64,000 nt of DNA from Pseudomonadota bacterium. GTDB taxonomy: Bacteria; Pseudomonadota; Alphaproteobacteria; Geminicoccales; Geminicoccaceae. Of the stretch, positions 44,346 to 55,981 are shown piece by piece (within the stretch, counting starts at the first letter, position 1; each line of letters begins with the position of its first letter). The notes under the pieces are model-generated. The model saw nothing but the letters and a program-made list of their open reading frames with translations. It did no database searches and had not been told where the DNA came from. The position numbers and the translations under genes were made by a program. The stretch is taken from contig JAUQQO010000040.1 in the NCBI GenBank assembly GCA_030549795.1, forward strand, positions 23,430-87,429, read 5' to 3'.

Positions 44346-44798
44346 GAGCGGTCGCGCCCCGCCCCGGCTCGGTGGGTCGGAAGGGGCCAACCGCCCTGCC
44401 GTCGCTTTCCCAACCTGCGGTCGCGATAGGCCGTGGTGTTTGGGTGTTCGCATTACACCTGCGCTCCGTTTCGGCTTAGGGACGGAGCGCTTAGGGGTAT
44501 GTCCGTTCTCAACCCTCAAGCGAGCATTTCCGTTCACGTTTCGGTCTTCTAGACGTCCGCGGCGCGCAGGATTAAAGATAGCGTCTCGCTACGGCATGAT
44601 GTTTCGAAGCCGTCGATTTGCAAATATTCGGAGGGCGGAAATTCCGCCTAAGCATTCGTCCGAGGCTCAGCGAGGGCTTGCTTCGTGAGGCGGCTCTACC
44701 GTAGCTAGAAGGGCGTCCCCGGGCGAGACCGGCGCGCGTCCAGCGCCGCCGTTCTCGGCTCGCGACGGCGTCGAACGTCGGGTGTCGGGAGCAGCAAC
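44346..44798 (+). other. 453-base region upstream of dnaA
   Basis: Holds the dnaA promoter and possibly the rpsT terminator. The stretch at about 44560-44660 is more AT-rich than its surroundings and carries two small palindromes (44616-44625 and 44634-44648). I found no TTATCCACA-type DnaA box and no CtrA full site, so there is no evidence that the replication origin lies here. A nine-base direct repeat GCGGTCGCG occurs soon after rpsT (44348 and about 44420). Confidence 0.6.
44616..44648. promoter_or_regulatory. Two adjacent palindromes upstream of dnaA
   Basis: ATTTGCAAAT (44616-44625) is a perfect palindrome, and GGCGGAA-A-TTCCGCC (44634-44648) is a perfect inverted repeat with a one-base centre. 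They lie 150-180 bases upstream of the dnaA ATG on the same face or close to it. No known regulator can be named. Confidence 0.4.
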
Positions 44799-46211
44799 AT
44801 GGCCTTGCGGTCCGGCCAGTCCTTCGCCTCGAAGGAAATCATGCGGACGTACGCCGAAAATCATTCGGGCCCGGTCGGCAACGAGGCCCGCCAGCAATGG
44901 CAGCAGGTGTGCGCGCTTTTGCGCGCCGAGTTCGGGGATACGGCGTTCGGCACCTGGCTCAAGCCGCTCGAGCTCGTCGAGGTCGCCTATGACCGCGCAG
45001 TGCTCGCCGTCCCTACCCAATTCATGCGCGATTGGATCGCTGCGAACTACGCCGATCGCATCCGCGTGATCTGGACTCGCCTCAACCCGTCGGTGCGGTC
45101 GATCACGCTGCTTGTGCGGCCGCCGCAGCCCAGTGCTGCGGCCGAGCCCGCCGCGGCGGAGACCCCCACAGGCGGCGCCAACGAGGAACTGAGCGCGCGG
45201 CTCGATCCGCGCTTCACCTTCGAGACCTTCGTGGTCGGCAAGCCCAACGAATTCGCGTTTGCGGCAGCGGAAAAAGTCGCGAACTCCAACACCCCTCCGT
45301 TCAATCCGCTGTTCCTCTACGGTGGTGTCGGTCTCGGCAAGACACACCTGATGCACGCTATCGCCTGGCGGGTCCGTCAGCGCGACCCGAGCCGTCGCAT
45401 CGTCTATCTCACCGCTGAAAAGTTCATGTATCAGTTCATCTTGGCTTTGCGCTCAAAGGATACGATCCCATTCAAAGAGTTGTTCCGCTCGGTCGACTTG
45501 CTGATGGTCGATGACCTCCAGTTCATCATCGGGAAGGATTCGACGCAAGAAGAGTTCTTCCATACTTTCAACGCGCTGGTCGAGCGTGGGCGCCAGATCG
45601 TGATCAGTGCCGATCGCAGCCCCTCGGACCTCGACGGGCTCGAAGAGCGCATTCGTTCACGCCTGTCGTGGGGACTCGTCGCCGATATCCACCCCACGAC
45701 CTATGAGCTGCGCCTCGGGATCCTGCAGGCGAAGGCGGAAGCCGCGGGCGTCGAGCTGCCCTTGCGGGTGCTCGAGTTCCTCGCGAGCCGTATCACCAGC
45801 AACGTGCGCGAACTCGAAGGCGCCCTCAACCGGATCGTGCTTCAGGCGAGTCTTACCAATCGCCCGATCACCATCGAAATGGCGCAGGAGATCCTCAAAG
45901 ACGTCCTGCGCTCGACTGAACGACGCATCACCATCGAAGAGATCCAAAAGGCAGTGGTCGAGCACTATGGCCTCAAGCTCTCGGACATGACCTCTGCGCG
46001 TCGTCAACGCGCCGTCGCCCGCCCGCGGCAGGTAGCGATGTATCTGGCCAAGATCTTGACTCCCCGGTCTCTACCCGAGATCGGGCGGCGCTTCGGTGGC
46101 CGTGACCACACGACCGTAATGCATGCGGTGCGCCAGATCGAGCGGCTGATCGTGGAAGACCCCCAGATCGCCGAAGACGTGGCGGCGCTGCGCCGCAAGC
46201 TGCAGGCCTGA
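44799..46211 (+). CDS. dnaA: Chromosomal replication initiator DnaA
   Basis: A 470-residue initiator. Domain I (residues about 28-105) mediates self-assembly and helicase contact; domain III has Walker A GGVGLGKTHL near 175 and Walker B LLMVDDLQF, with sensor motifs after; domain IV ends with the DNA-binding signature GGRDHTTVMHAVRQI. The ATG at 44799 has GGGAG eight bases before; an alternative ATG at 44841 has AAGGA close in front and would shorten the tail by 14 residues. It starts the dnaA-dnaN-recF-gyrB series. Confidence 0.98.
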   Translation: MALRSGQSFASKEIMRTYAENHSGPVGNEARQQWQQVCALLRAEFGDTAFGTWLKPLELVEVAYDRAVLAVPTQFMRDWIAANYADRIRVIWTRLNPSVRSITLLVRPPQPSAAAEPAAAETPTGGANEELSARLDPRFTFETFVVGKPNEFAFAAAEKVANSNTPPFNPLFLYGGVGLGKTHLMHAIAWRVRQRDPSRRIVYLTAEKFMYQFILALRSKDTIPFKELFRSVDLLMVDDLQFIIGKDSTQEEFFHTFNALVERGRQIVISADRSPSDLDGLEERIRSRLSWGLVADIHPTTYELRLGILQAKAEAAGVELPLRVLEFLASRITSNVRELEGALNRIVLQASLTNRPITIEMAQEILKDVLRSTERRITIEEIQKAVVEHYGLKLSDMTSARRQRAVARPRQVAMYLAKILTPRSLPEIGRRFGGRDHTTVMHAVRQIERLIVEDPQIAEDVAALRRKLQA

Positions 46212-46322
46212 GAGCGGAGCTGCGAAGGGGTCGAAGCCGCCTCGGGTTTCTGCTAGCTTGCCGCTCCCGTCGCCAAGCGCCAGGGAACGAGGAAATCCCG
46301 GGCGAGCCCGGATGATCCGCCC

Positions 46323-47440
46323 ATGAAGCTCTCGATCGCGCGCGCAGCCCTGCTCCGCTCGTTGAGCCACGTCCAAAACGTGGTCGAGCGACGCACGACC
46401 ATTCCGATCCTCGGCAACGTCAAGCTCACGGCTTCCGAGGGCGGGCTCGAGCTGCTCGCCACCGATCTCGATCTCACCTTGCTCGCCCGTGAGGGAGCGG
46501 AAGTCGAACAGGCGGGAGCGACTACGGCACCTGCGCACATGGTCTTCGACATTGTGCGCAAGCTGCCGGAAAATCTGGACGTTCACCTTCTCCACAAGCC
46601 CGGGACCTCCGAGCTCGAGATCCTCGCCGGTCGCTCGCGCTTCGTGCTTCCGACCTTGCCTGTCGAAGAGTTCCCGGCCACCGACGACGATGCCTTCGAC
46701 GTTCGTTTTTCCGTTGAGGCCGCGGAACTCGCCAAGTTGGTCGAGAAGTCGCGCTTTGCCATCTCGACTGAAGAGACCCGCTATTATCTCAACGGTGTGC
46801 ACTTCCACGTCGCTGGCGCCGGCGCGACCCGAACGCTGCGCGCGGTGGCGACCGACGGCCACCGTTTGGCGCTGGTCGAGATGCCCTGTCCTTCTGGCGC
46901 CGAGCGAATGCCGCCCGTGATCGTGCCGCGTAAGACGGTGGGGGAACTCTTGAAGTTACTCGACGGCGCCGACGAGCCGGTCGAAGTCGGTGTTTCCGCC
47001 ACCCGCATCCGCTTCGCGCTGGGCCGTACGTTGCTCGTCTCGCGGCTCATCGATGGGACCTTTCCCGATTACGAGCGTGTCATCCCGCGCGACAACGAGC
47101 GCATCGCTGTGCTCGCCACGCGGCCGTTCGAACAGGCGATCGATCGCGTGGCGACGATCTCCACAGAAAAGGCGCGGCCGGTGAAGCTCGCCTTCGAGGC
47201 GGACAAAGTCACGCTCTCGGCGGCGAGTTCGGAATTCGGCCGCGCGAGCGAAGAACTCGACTGTTCTTATACGGGCGAGCCGCTCGAGATCGGTTTCAAC
47301 GCCCGCTACGTGCTCGACATCACGGGCGAGATCGAGGGGCCCGAGCTTCGGATCGAAATGGCGAACGCGGCCGCACCGACGGTGTTCCGTGACCCCTCCG
47401 ATCCGAGCCTTCTTTTCGTGCTCATGCCCATGCGGGTCTA

Positions 47441-47441
<1 letters not shown>
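46323..47441 (+). CDS. dnaN: DNA polymerase III beta sliding clamp
   Basis: A 372-residue three-domain clamp that rings DNA and tethers the polymerase. The N-terminus KLSIARAALLRSLSHVQNVVERR, the clamp stretch AVATDGHRLALVEMP and the C-terminal end FVLMPMRV with the hydrophobic partner-binding cleft are typical. It follows dnaA by 111 bases, and its TAA overlaps the recF ATG (TAATG). Confidence 0.98.
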
Positions 47442-51008
<3,567 letters not shown>

Positions 51009-51056
51009 GCATCGGGTCAGCGCCGCCATCGAAAAATCTCAACCGCACAGCCCAAC

Positions 51057-51188
51057 ATGCGTCTGCCCGCCGGCTTAGAGTTCTTCGGTCAGGTCGACAT
51101 CGACGGTGAGACCGAAGTGATGACTGTTCGCCTCGAGGACCTCGAGGCTCGGAGGCTCTTTACTCAGAAGCTACTTCCTCAAGTGTAG
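51057..51188 (+). pseudogene. C-terminal remnant of a PhoD-like alkaline phosphatase
   Basis: A 43-codon open frame reads MRLPAGLEFFGQVDIDGETE, then TVRLEDLEARRLFTQKLLPQ. This resembles the C-terminal end of PhoD-type alkaline phosphatases (FFG.V.IDG....LTV.L.DL...L....L.P), as far as I recall that family. It lies in the same frame as gyrB, separated only by the gyrB stop and 16 codons. Nothing upstream resembles the phosphatase catalytic domain, so it is probably a gene fragment left after deletion; a small functional ORF is less likely. Confidence 0.45.
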
Positions 51189-51248
51189 GTAAGCTGAGCC
51201 GGCCGCGCGTCGTGCATTCGCCGCATGGCGGGCGCTGCAGTAGCGGTC

Positions 51249-52493
51249 TTAGCTAGCGCGGGCGAGCGCGAGCACGGCGCGCAAGAGCACTTGGCAGCCA
51301 GCGGCGAGATGCTCGGGCTCGGCCCATTCCTCTTCGTGGTGCGAGAGGCCGTCGCGGCAGGGGACGAAGACCATCGCCGTGGGCACAACGCGTGCCGTGT
51401 AACAGGAGTCGTGCCCAGGACCGGAAATCATCTCCCGCCACGGTAGCCCCTCGGCGATCGCGGCGTCACGGATCGCGGCGATGCACCCCGGGTCAAAAGC
51501 GACCGGCGGGAAAGACCAGATGCGCTCGAAGCGAAACGACAAGCCGTTTTGCCCGCACACCTCGCTCACAAGCGCGGCACAGCGCCGATCGAGCTCGGCG
51601 AGGCTGTCGGCATGCGGATGGCGGAGGTCGATGGTCAGGCGGACCTCGCCGGGAACGACGTTGCGCGAGGCCTGCAGGACCTCGAGGACACCCACGGTCG
51701 CCACCGCATGCGGGGCGAAGGCGCGGGCGAGGCGCTCGAGACCGTCAACGATACGGCTGGCCGCCACCAGCGCGTCCTTGCGCCGGTCCATTGGGGTCGA
51801 GCCAGCGTGGCTGCGGCGACCGATGATCGTGAGGTCGTACCAGTTGATGCCCTGCGCTCCGGTGACCACTCCGATGATCTTGCCCTCCGCCTCGAGGACC
51901 GGGCCTTGCTCGATGTGCAGCTCGAGGTGGCACTTCCAGGGTTCGGCGGTGCAGGGAAGCGAGCCCTTATAGCCGATCCGCTCGAGCTCATCGCCGAAGC
52001 GGCGCCCCTCGCGATCGGTACGACCATAGGCGAAGTCTTGCGTGAAGGCGCCTGCGAACACACCGGAGGCGAGCATCGCCGGCGCGAAGCGGCAACCCTC
52101 CTCATTGGTCCAGTTCACCACCATGATCGGGTGGTCGGTCACAACACCAGCGTCGTTGAGCGCGCGCACGATCTCGAGCCCGGCGAGCACGCCCGCGACT
52201 CCGTCGAACTTTCCACCCGCCGGTTGAGTATCGAGATGGCTGCCGACCACGACCGGTGGCAGCTCGGGCCGCTTGCCCTCGCGTCGGGCGCGCATGTTGC
52301 CCATCGCATCGACGACGACGGTCATCCCCGCCGCCTCGCACCAATGCCGGAACAGATCGCGTGCCTCTTTGTCGGCATCGGTGAGCGCCTGGCGATCGCA
52401 GCCGCCTTTCGGCGTCGCTCCGATCTGCGCCATCTCCATAAGCGATCGCCAATAGCGGTCTGCGTCAATCCTAAGCGCGCTCGGGTCTCGCAT
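51249..52493 (-). CDS. M20-family amidohydrolase (N-carbamoyl-amino acid / allantoate type)
   Basis: A 414-residue zinc-dependent hydrolase. Metal motifs: VVVGSHLDTQPAGGKFDG with His and Asp, MVVNWTNEEGCRFAP with the catalytic Glu, HLELHIEQGPVLEAEG, and the C-terminal SGPGHDSCYTARVVPTAMV [core: SGPGHDSCYTA]. The family cleaves N-carbamoyl-L-amino acids, beta-ureidopropionate or allantoate. It is divergent from a LysR regulator gene, the usual sign of ligand-controlled catabolism. A GTG at 52499 would add two residues; the ATG at 52493 is used here. Confidence 0.92.
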   Translation of the reverse strand: MRDPSALRIDADRYWRSLMEMAQIGATPKGGCDRQALTDADKEARDLFRHWCEAAGMTVVVDAMGNMRARREGKRPELPPVVVGSHLDTQPAGGKFDGVAGVLAGLEIVRALNDAGVVTDHPIMVVNWTNEEGCRFAPAMLASGVFAGAFTQDFAYGRTDREGRRFGDELERIGYKGSLPCTAEPWKCHLELHIEQGPVLEAEGKIIGVVTGAQGINWYDLTIIGRRSHAGSTPMDRRKDALVAASRIVDGLERLARAFAPHAVATVGVLEVLQASRNVVPGEVRLTIDLRHPHADSLAELDRRCAALVSEVCGQNGLSFRFERIWSFPPVAFDPGCIAAIRDAAIAEGLPWREMISGPGHDSCYTARVVPTAMVFVPCRDGLSHHEEEWAEPEHLAAGCQVLLRAVLALARAS

Positions 52494-52634
52494 GCCCACC
52501 GCCGCTTCTTATTCATTTCGCTGTGCGCGTTCCTCGCGCTGTAAGCTCCTTTGCGTCAAGCAGCCATCGCAAGGGGTAGACCCGAGCGGCCGGGTGCGGC
52601 AGCTTCGTGTCGGCGATCGAAACGGACCGTTCCG

Positions 52635-53690
52635 ATGCGCGACGAAGGAGAACATGAGGAGAGCACAGCGGTTCGCGAGCCGGGGTCGGAGGTGAGCGGC
52701 GAGGCGCGCAGTCCGACCCTCGCGCTCACCCTGCACCAACTACGGCTGTTTTGGACGCTCGCCCATTCGCGCTCGCTCACCCAGGCCGCCAAGCAGCTCG
52801 GGATCACCCAGCCGGCGCTCTCGCAAGCACTCGCAAAGCTCGAAAAACTCTTGGGTCACCGGCTCGTCGACCGGCGGGCGAGCAAGCTCGAGCTCACCGA
52901 TGCCGGGCGCTTCCTGCTCGAACGCGCTGGCCGCCTGCTTGCCGAGGCGGACGCGCTCGAAAGCGGGCTTCAGGCCTATAAGGCGGGGCTGCGCGGGCGC
53001 GTTTCGGTCGGTGCGCTCGCCTCAGTGGCGCGAACGCTCTTGCCGTTGGCCTTCGAACAAGCGCGCCTTAAAGTTCCCGATCTTGCCGTAGACGTGCACG
53101 AACTCGCCCCGCAGGAGGCGATCGAAGGGCTCTACGGACGCACGCTTGAGGTCGCGGTGGTCTCCGAGACGGCCGTGGCGAGCGACCATCTTCCCTTCGC
53201 GCGCATTCCCCTGCGCGAGGACGGTTACGCGCTCGCGGTGCCGGCGCATCTCGCGCTCGACGGGCTGGTCGAGCCGGAAGCGGAACTGCCGGAGGAGGCC
53301 CGGCTCGTGCTCGAGCGCACGATCGAGTTCAATTTCGGCACATTGCACGCCGAGCGGATCGCCGAATGGTACCGCCGGGTGCTTCCCAGTGCGCGCACAG
53401 TTGCCCGCGTGCGCTCTTACGAGACGGCGCTCGCCATGGTCGAGGCCGGGCTCGGCGTGGCCCTCGTGCCCGAGCTCACCGCGCAGCTCGCCGGGCGCAT
53501 GCTCTTTGAGGTCAAGCTCTACGCCGTGCCCACCATGGAGCGTCGGCTGGTGGCGCTGGTTCCCTCGCACCGGCGCCAGATCGAGCCCTTGCGGACCTTT
53601 CTCGATGCGCTCGTGATCGCCGCCCGCCGGCTCAAACTCGTCCCCGTCGCCTCGCCGCCGCCATTCGTGATCGCGCGCTCGGGTCCATAA
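52635..53690 (+). CDS. LysR-family transcriptional regulator
   Basis: A 351-residue regulator. The winged HTH spans about residues 30-90 (LHQLRLFWTLAHSRSLTQAA, then ITQPALSQALAKLEKLLG), followed by the periplasmic-binding-like effector domain. Divergence from the M20 hydrolase suggests it controls that gene, sensing a carbamoyl or ureido compound. The start is uncertain: 52635 (ATG) gives a 25-30-residue charged extension before the HTH; a GTG near 52692 would give the usual family start. The intergenic space is about 140 bases. Confidence 0.85.
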   Translation: MRDEGEHEESTAVREPGSEVSGEARSPTLALTLHQLRLFWTLAHSRSLTQAAKQLGITQPALSQALAKLEKLLGHRLVDRRASKLELTDAGRFLLERAGRLLAEADALESGLQAYKAGLRGRVSVGALASVARTLLPLAFEQARLKVPDLAVDVHELAPQEAIEGLYGRTLEVAVVSETAVASDHLPFARIPLREDGYALAVPAHLALDGLVEPEAELPEEARLVLERTIEFNFGTLHAERIAEWYRRVLPSARTVARVRSYETALAMVEAGLGVALVPELTAQLAGRMLFEVKLYAVPTMERRLVALVPSHRRQIEPLRTFLDALVIAARRLKLVPVASPPPFVIARSGP

Positions 53691-53822
53691 AAGGCGTCCC
53701 GATCCGGCCGGTGAACGGCTGGACACCCTGGACCGCTCGCTGCGTCTGGATGGCGTTATAAGTCGACGCGCATGAGTGCGAAAACTTGTCGCACGCGGCT
53801 GCGCTACCCATACCCAAGGGAG

Positions 53823-53842
53823 CCGTTCGGATGTTCCGACGG
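53823..53842 (+). promoter_or_regulatory. Hairpin in the pqqA leader
   Basis: CCGTTCGGA and TCCGACGG pair over eight bases with one bulged T around a three-base loop, 30 bases before the pqqA ATG. A possible -10 (TTATAAG, 53756-53762) lies upstream. The hairpin could affect pqqA RNA stability or translation; this is inference. Confidence 0.35.
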
Positions 53843-53871
53843 CCAAACCCAGGCGATCGGGGAGTGGATCG

Positions 53872-53955
53872 ATGCGCAAGAAGTGGACCCGTCCGGTCGT
53901 GACCTCCCGTCCCGTTGGGATGGAGGTCACCATGTACCTGCCAGCCGAGCTCTAA
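53872..53955 (+). CDS. pqqA: PQQ precursor peptide PqqA
   Basis: A 27-residue peptide, MRKKWTRPVVTSRPVGMEVT then MYLPAEL. It carries the conserved Glu and Tyr (E18 and Y22, E-x3-Y) that PqqE and later enzymes link and cut to form the pyrroloquinoline quinone cofactor. The typical KWTRP start and the YLPAEL end match known PqqA. The gene is too short for routine ORF calls. The ATG follows GGGGAGTGGATCG. It is the first gene of pqqABCDE. Confidence 0.95.
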   Translation: MRKKWTRPVVTSRPVGMEVTMYLPAEL

Positions 53956-53964
53956 GCCCGGCTG

Positions 53965-54927
53965 TTGCCGCCCGCGGGGGTCGCGTTGCGCGCGATCGTG
54001 CTCGGCGCCGCCGCGGGCGGCGGTTTTCCGCAGTGGAATGCGGCGAGCGAGGCGTGCCTGCGCGCGCGGGCCGGCGATCCCGCGGCGCGGCCAGCGACAC
54101 AGGCAGCACTCGCCGTTTCGGCGGATGGCGAGCGCTGGCTTTTGGTCGAGGCGAGCCCAGATCTGCGCCAGCAGATCGAAGCGACGCCTGAGCTTCAGCC
54201 CAAGCGGCCACCACGCTCCTCACCGATCGCCGCTGTGGTCGTAACCAACGGCGAAGTGGATTCGATCGGAGGCCTTTTGCATCTGCGCGAGGGCACTCCC
54301 TTCGCCCTCTATGCGCATCCACGCATTCTTGCGCTTTTGGATGCCAACCCGATCTTCGAGGTGGTCGATCGGCGGATCGTGCCGCGCCGTGCCCTTCCGC
54401 TCGACCGTTGGGTCGAGCTTGAAGACGCTAGGGGTGAGGCGCTCGGTCTTGCCCTGCGCGCGTTCGCACTCGCAGGTAAGCCGCCGCTCTTTCTCGAGAA
54501 AGCGGCCCACGGCGGACCGCCGCCGGCTCCCGAACCCGGGGACGTCATCGGCCTCGAGATCGCCGCGGCAGGCCGCCGTATCGTGTGGATCGCCAACTGC
54601 GGCGCGCTCGACGAAAAGGTGATAGCGCGCTGCGCAGGGGCTGACGTCCTGTTCGTTGATGCGACTCTGTGGAGCGACGACGAATTGGTCCAGGCCGGGA
54701 TCTCCGAGCGTACCGGGCGCGCTATGGGCCATGTGTCGCTCAGCGGCGAGCAGGGCGTGTTGGCGCGGCTCGCTCCTGTTCCGGCGGGTCGCAAGATCTT
54801 GGTCCATATCAATAACACCAATCCCGTGCTGCTCGCTGACAGCCCTGAGCGCACGGAAGTCGAACGCGCGGGTTTCGAGGTCGGCTTCGACGGCCTCAGG
54901 ATCGATCTGGAAGGGGAGATGCCGTGA
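53965..54927 (+). CDS. pqqB: PQQ biosynthesis protein PqqB
   Basis: A 320-residue metallo-beta-lactamase-fold protein that acts as an iron-dependent hydroxylase on a tyrosine-containing intermediate. The family start (GSAAGGGFPQWN type) is visible as LGAAAGGGFPQWNAASE, with VVVTNGEVDSIGGLLHLREG, GHVSLSGEQGV and VHINNTNPVL downstream. Start is a TTG at 53965; another TTG at 53986 would begin at the canonical family position. The Cys pair of some PqqB proteins (WNCNC) is replaced by WNAAS. The end overlaps pqqC by four bases. Confidence 0.92.
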   Translation: MPPAGVALRAIVLGAAAGGGFPQWNAASEACLRARAGDPAARPATQAALAVSADGERWLLVEASPDLRQQIEATPELQPKRPPRSSPIAAVVVTNGEVDSIGGLLHLREGTPFALYAHPRILALLDANPIFEVVDRRIVPRRALPLDRWVELEDARGEALGLALRAFALAGKPPLFLEKAAHGGPPPAPEPGDVIGLEIAAAGRRIVWIANCGALDEKVIARCAGADVLFVDATLWSDDELVQAGISERTGRAMGHVSLSGEQGVLARLAPVPAGRKILVHINNTNPVLLADSPERTEVERAGFEVGFDGLRIDLEGEMP

Positions 54928-55694
54928 GCGAGCTCGACGCCTACCGCGATTTGCGCTCGGCTGAGGAACTCGAAGCTGCCTTACGCCGCATCGGCGCCGA
55001 GCGCTACCACATCCACCACCCGTTCCATCGCATGCTGCACAGCGGGCGCTGCACCAAGGGCCAGGTGCAGGCCTGGGCGCTCAACCGTTACGTCTATCAA
55101 AGCCGCATCCCGATGAAGGACGCGAGTCTTATGGGCCGCTGCCCCGACCGCGAGCTCAGGCGTCATTGGCTCGTGCGCATCCTCGATCACGACGGTTTCG
55201 GTGACGAGGAAGGGGGTATCGAACGCTGGCTCAGGCTCTGCGAAGGCCTCGGGCTCGACCGCGACTATGTGGTTTCGGAAGAAGGGGCCCTGCCAGCGAC
55301 CAAGTTCGCAGTCGAGGCCTATGTGCGGTTCGTGCGCGAACAGAGTCTGCTCGAGGCAGTAGCCTCTTCGCTCACCGAACTCTTCGCGCCTGCCATTCAC
55401 GAAGAGCGGATCCCTGGACTTCTCAAGAACTATCCCTTCGTCACCGAACAAATGGTGGCTTATTTCCGCAAGCGGCTGGATCAGGCTCCGCGCGATGCTG
55501 GCTTTGCGCTCGAATGGGTGAAACGCCACGCCGATACGCCGGAAAAACGCTTCCTCGTCTGCAAGGCGCTCATCTTCAAATGCGACGTCTTGTGGGCGCA
55601 GCTCGATGCGCTCTATAGCGCCTATGTGGCGGGGGCGGGCATCCCCAAGGGCGCGTTCGTACCAGCCGACCATGGGGAGGCGAAAGCGGCATGA
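54924..55694 (+). CDS. pqqC: PQQ synthase PqqC
   Basis: A 256-residue cofactor-less oxidase that catalyses the final ring closure and eight-electron oxidation to PQQ. PqqC stretches include RYHIHHPFHRMLHSG, LNRYVYQSRIPMKDASLMGRC [core: YVYQSRIPMKDA], ILDHDGFGDEEGGIERW, and FTPAIHEERI-like LFAPAIHEERIPGLL. The His and Tyr residues that line the active site fall within these. The overlaps with pqqB and pqqD indicate coupled translation. Confidence 0.97.
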   Translation: MSELDAYRDLRSAEELEAALRRIGAERYHIHHPFHRMLHSGRCTKGQVQAWALNRYVYQSRIPMKDASLMGRCPDRELRRHWLVRILDHDGFGDEEGGIERWLRLCEGLGLDRDYVVSEEGALPATKFAVEAYVRFVREQSLLEAVASSLTELFAPAIHEERIPGLLKNYPFVTEQMVAYFRKRLDQAPRDAGFALEWVKRHADTPEKRFLVCKALIFKCDVLWAQLDALYSAYVAGAGIPKGAFVPADHGEAKAA

Positions 55695-55981
55695 GCGTGG
55701 CTGCCGAAGATCGGCTCGTCCTCGCGCGTGGCGTGCGGTTGCGCTTCGACCCCGTGCGCAACTGTCATGTGCTACTCGCACCCGAGCGCGTGCTCTTTCC
55801 TTGTCCGACCTCGGTCGCAATCCTCGAGCGCTTGCGCGAACCGCGTACGCTGAGCGATCTCGCGCGCGAGCTCGCTTCCGAGTTCGATGCTCCGGAAGAG
55901 GAGATAGCCCAAGACGTGGCGGCGCTCATGAGGGATCTCATAGCGCAGCACGTCGTGCGCGTGGAGCGGAGGGCACAATGA
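55691..55981 (+). CDS. pqqD: PQQ peptide chaperone PqqD
   Basis: A 96-residue RiPP-recognition-element protein that binds PqqA and hands it to PqqE. The winged-helix core is visible in VRLRFDPVRNCHVLLAPERV, ILERLREPRTLSDLARELA and the C-terminal DVAALMRDLIAQHVV. It overlaps pqqC and pqqE by four bases each. In some bacteria PqqD is fused to PqqC; here it is separate. Confidence 0.95.
   Translation: MSVAAEDRLVLARGVRLRFDPVRNCHVLLAPERVLFPCPTSVAILERLREPRTLSDLARELASEFDAPEEEIAQDVAALMRDLIAQHVVRVERRAQ

Noticed and set aside
44346-44798. Replication origin next to dnaA
   Set aside because: No DnaA boxes, no CtrA full sites and no AT-rich repeats; in related bacteria the origin often lies elsewhere.
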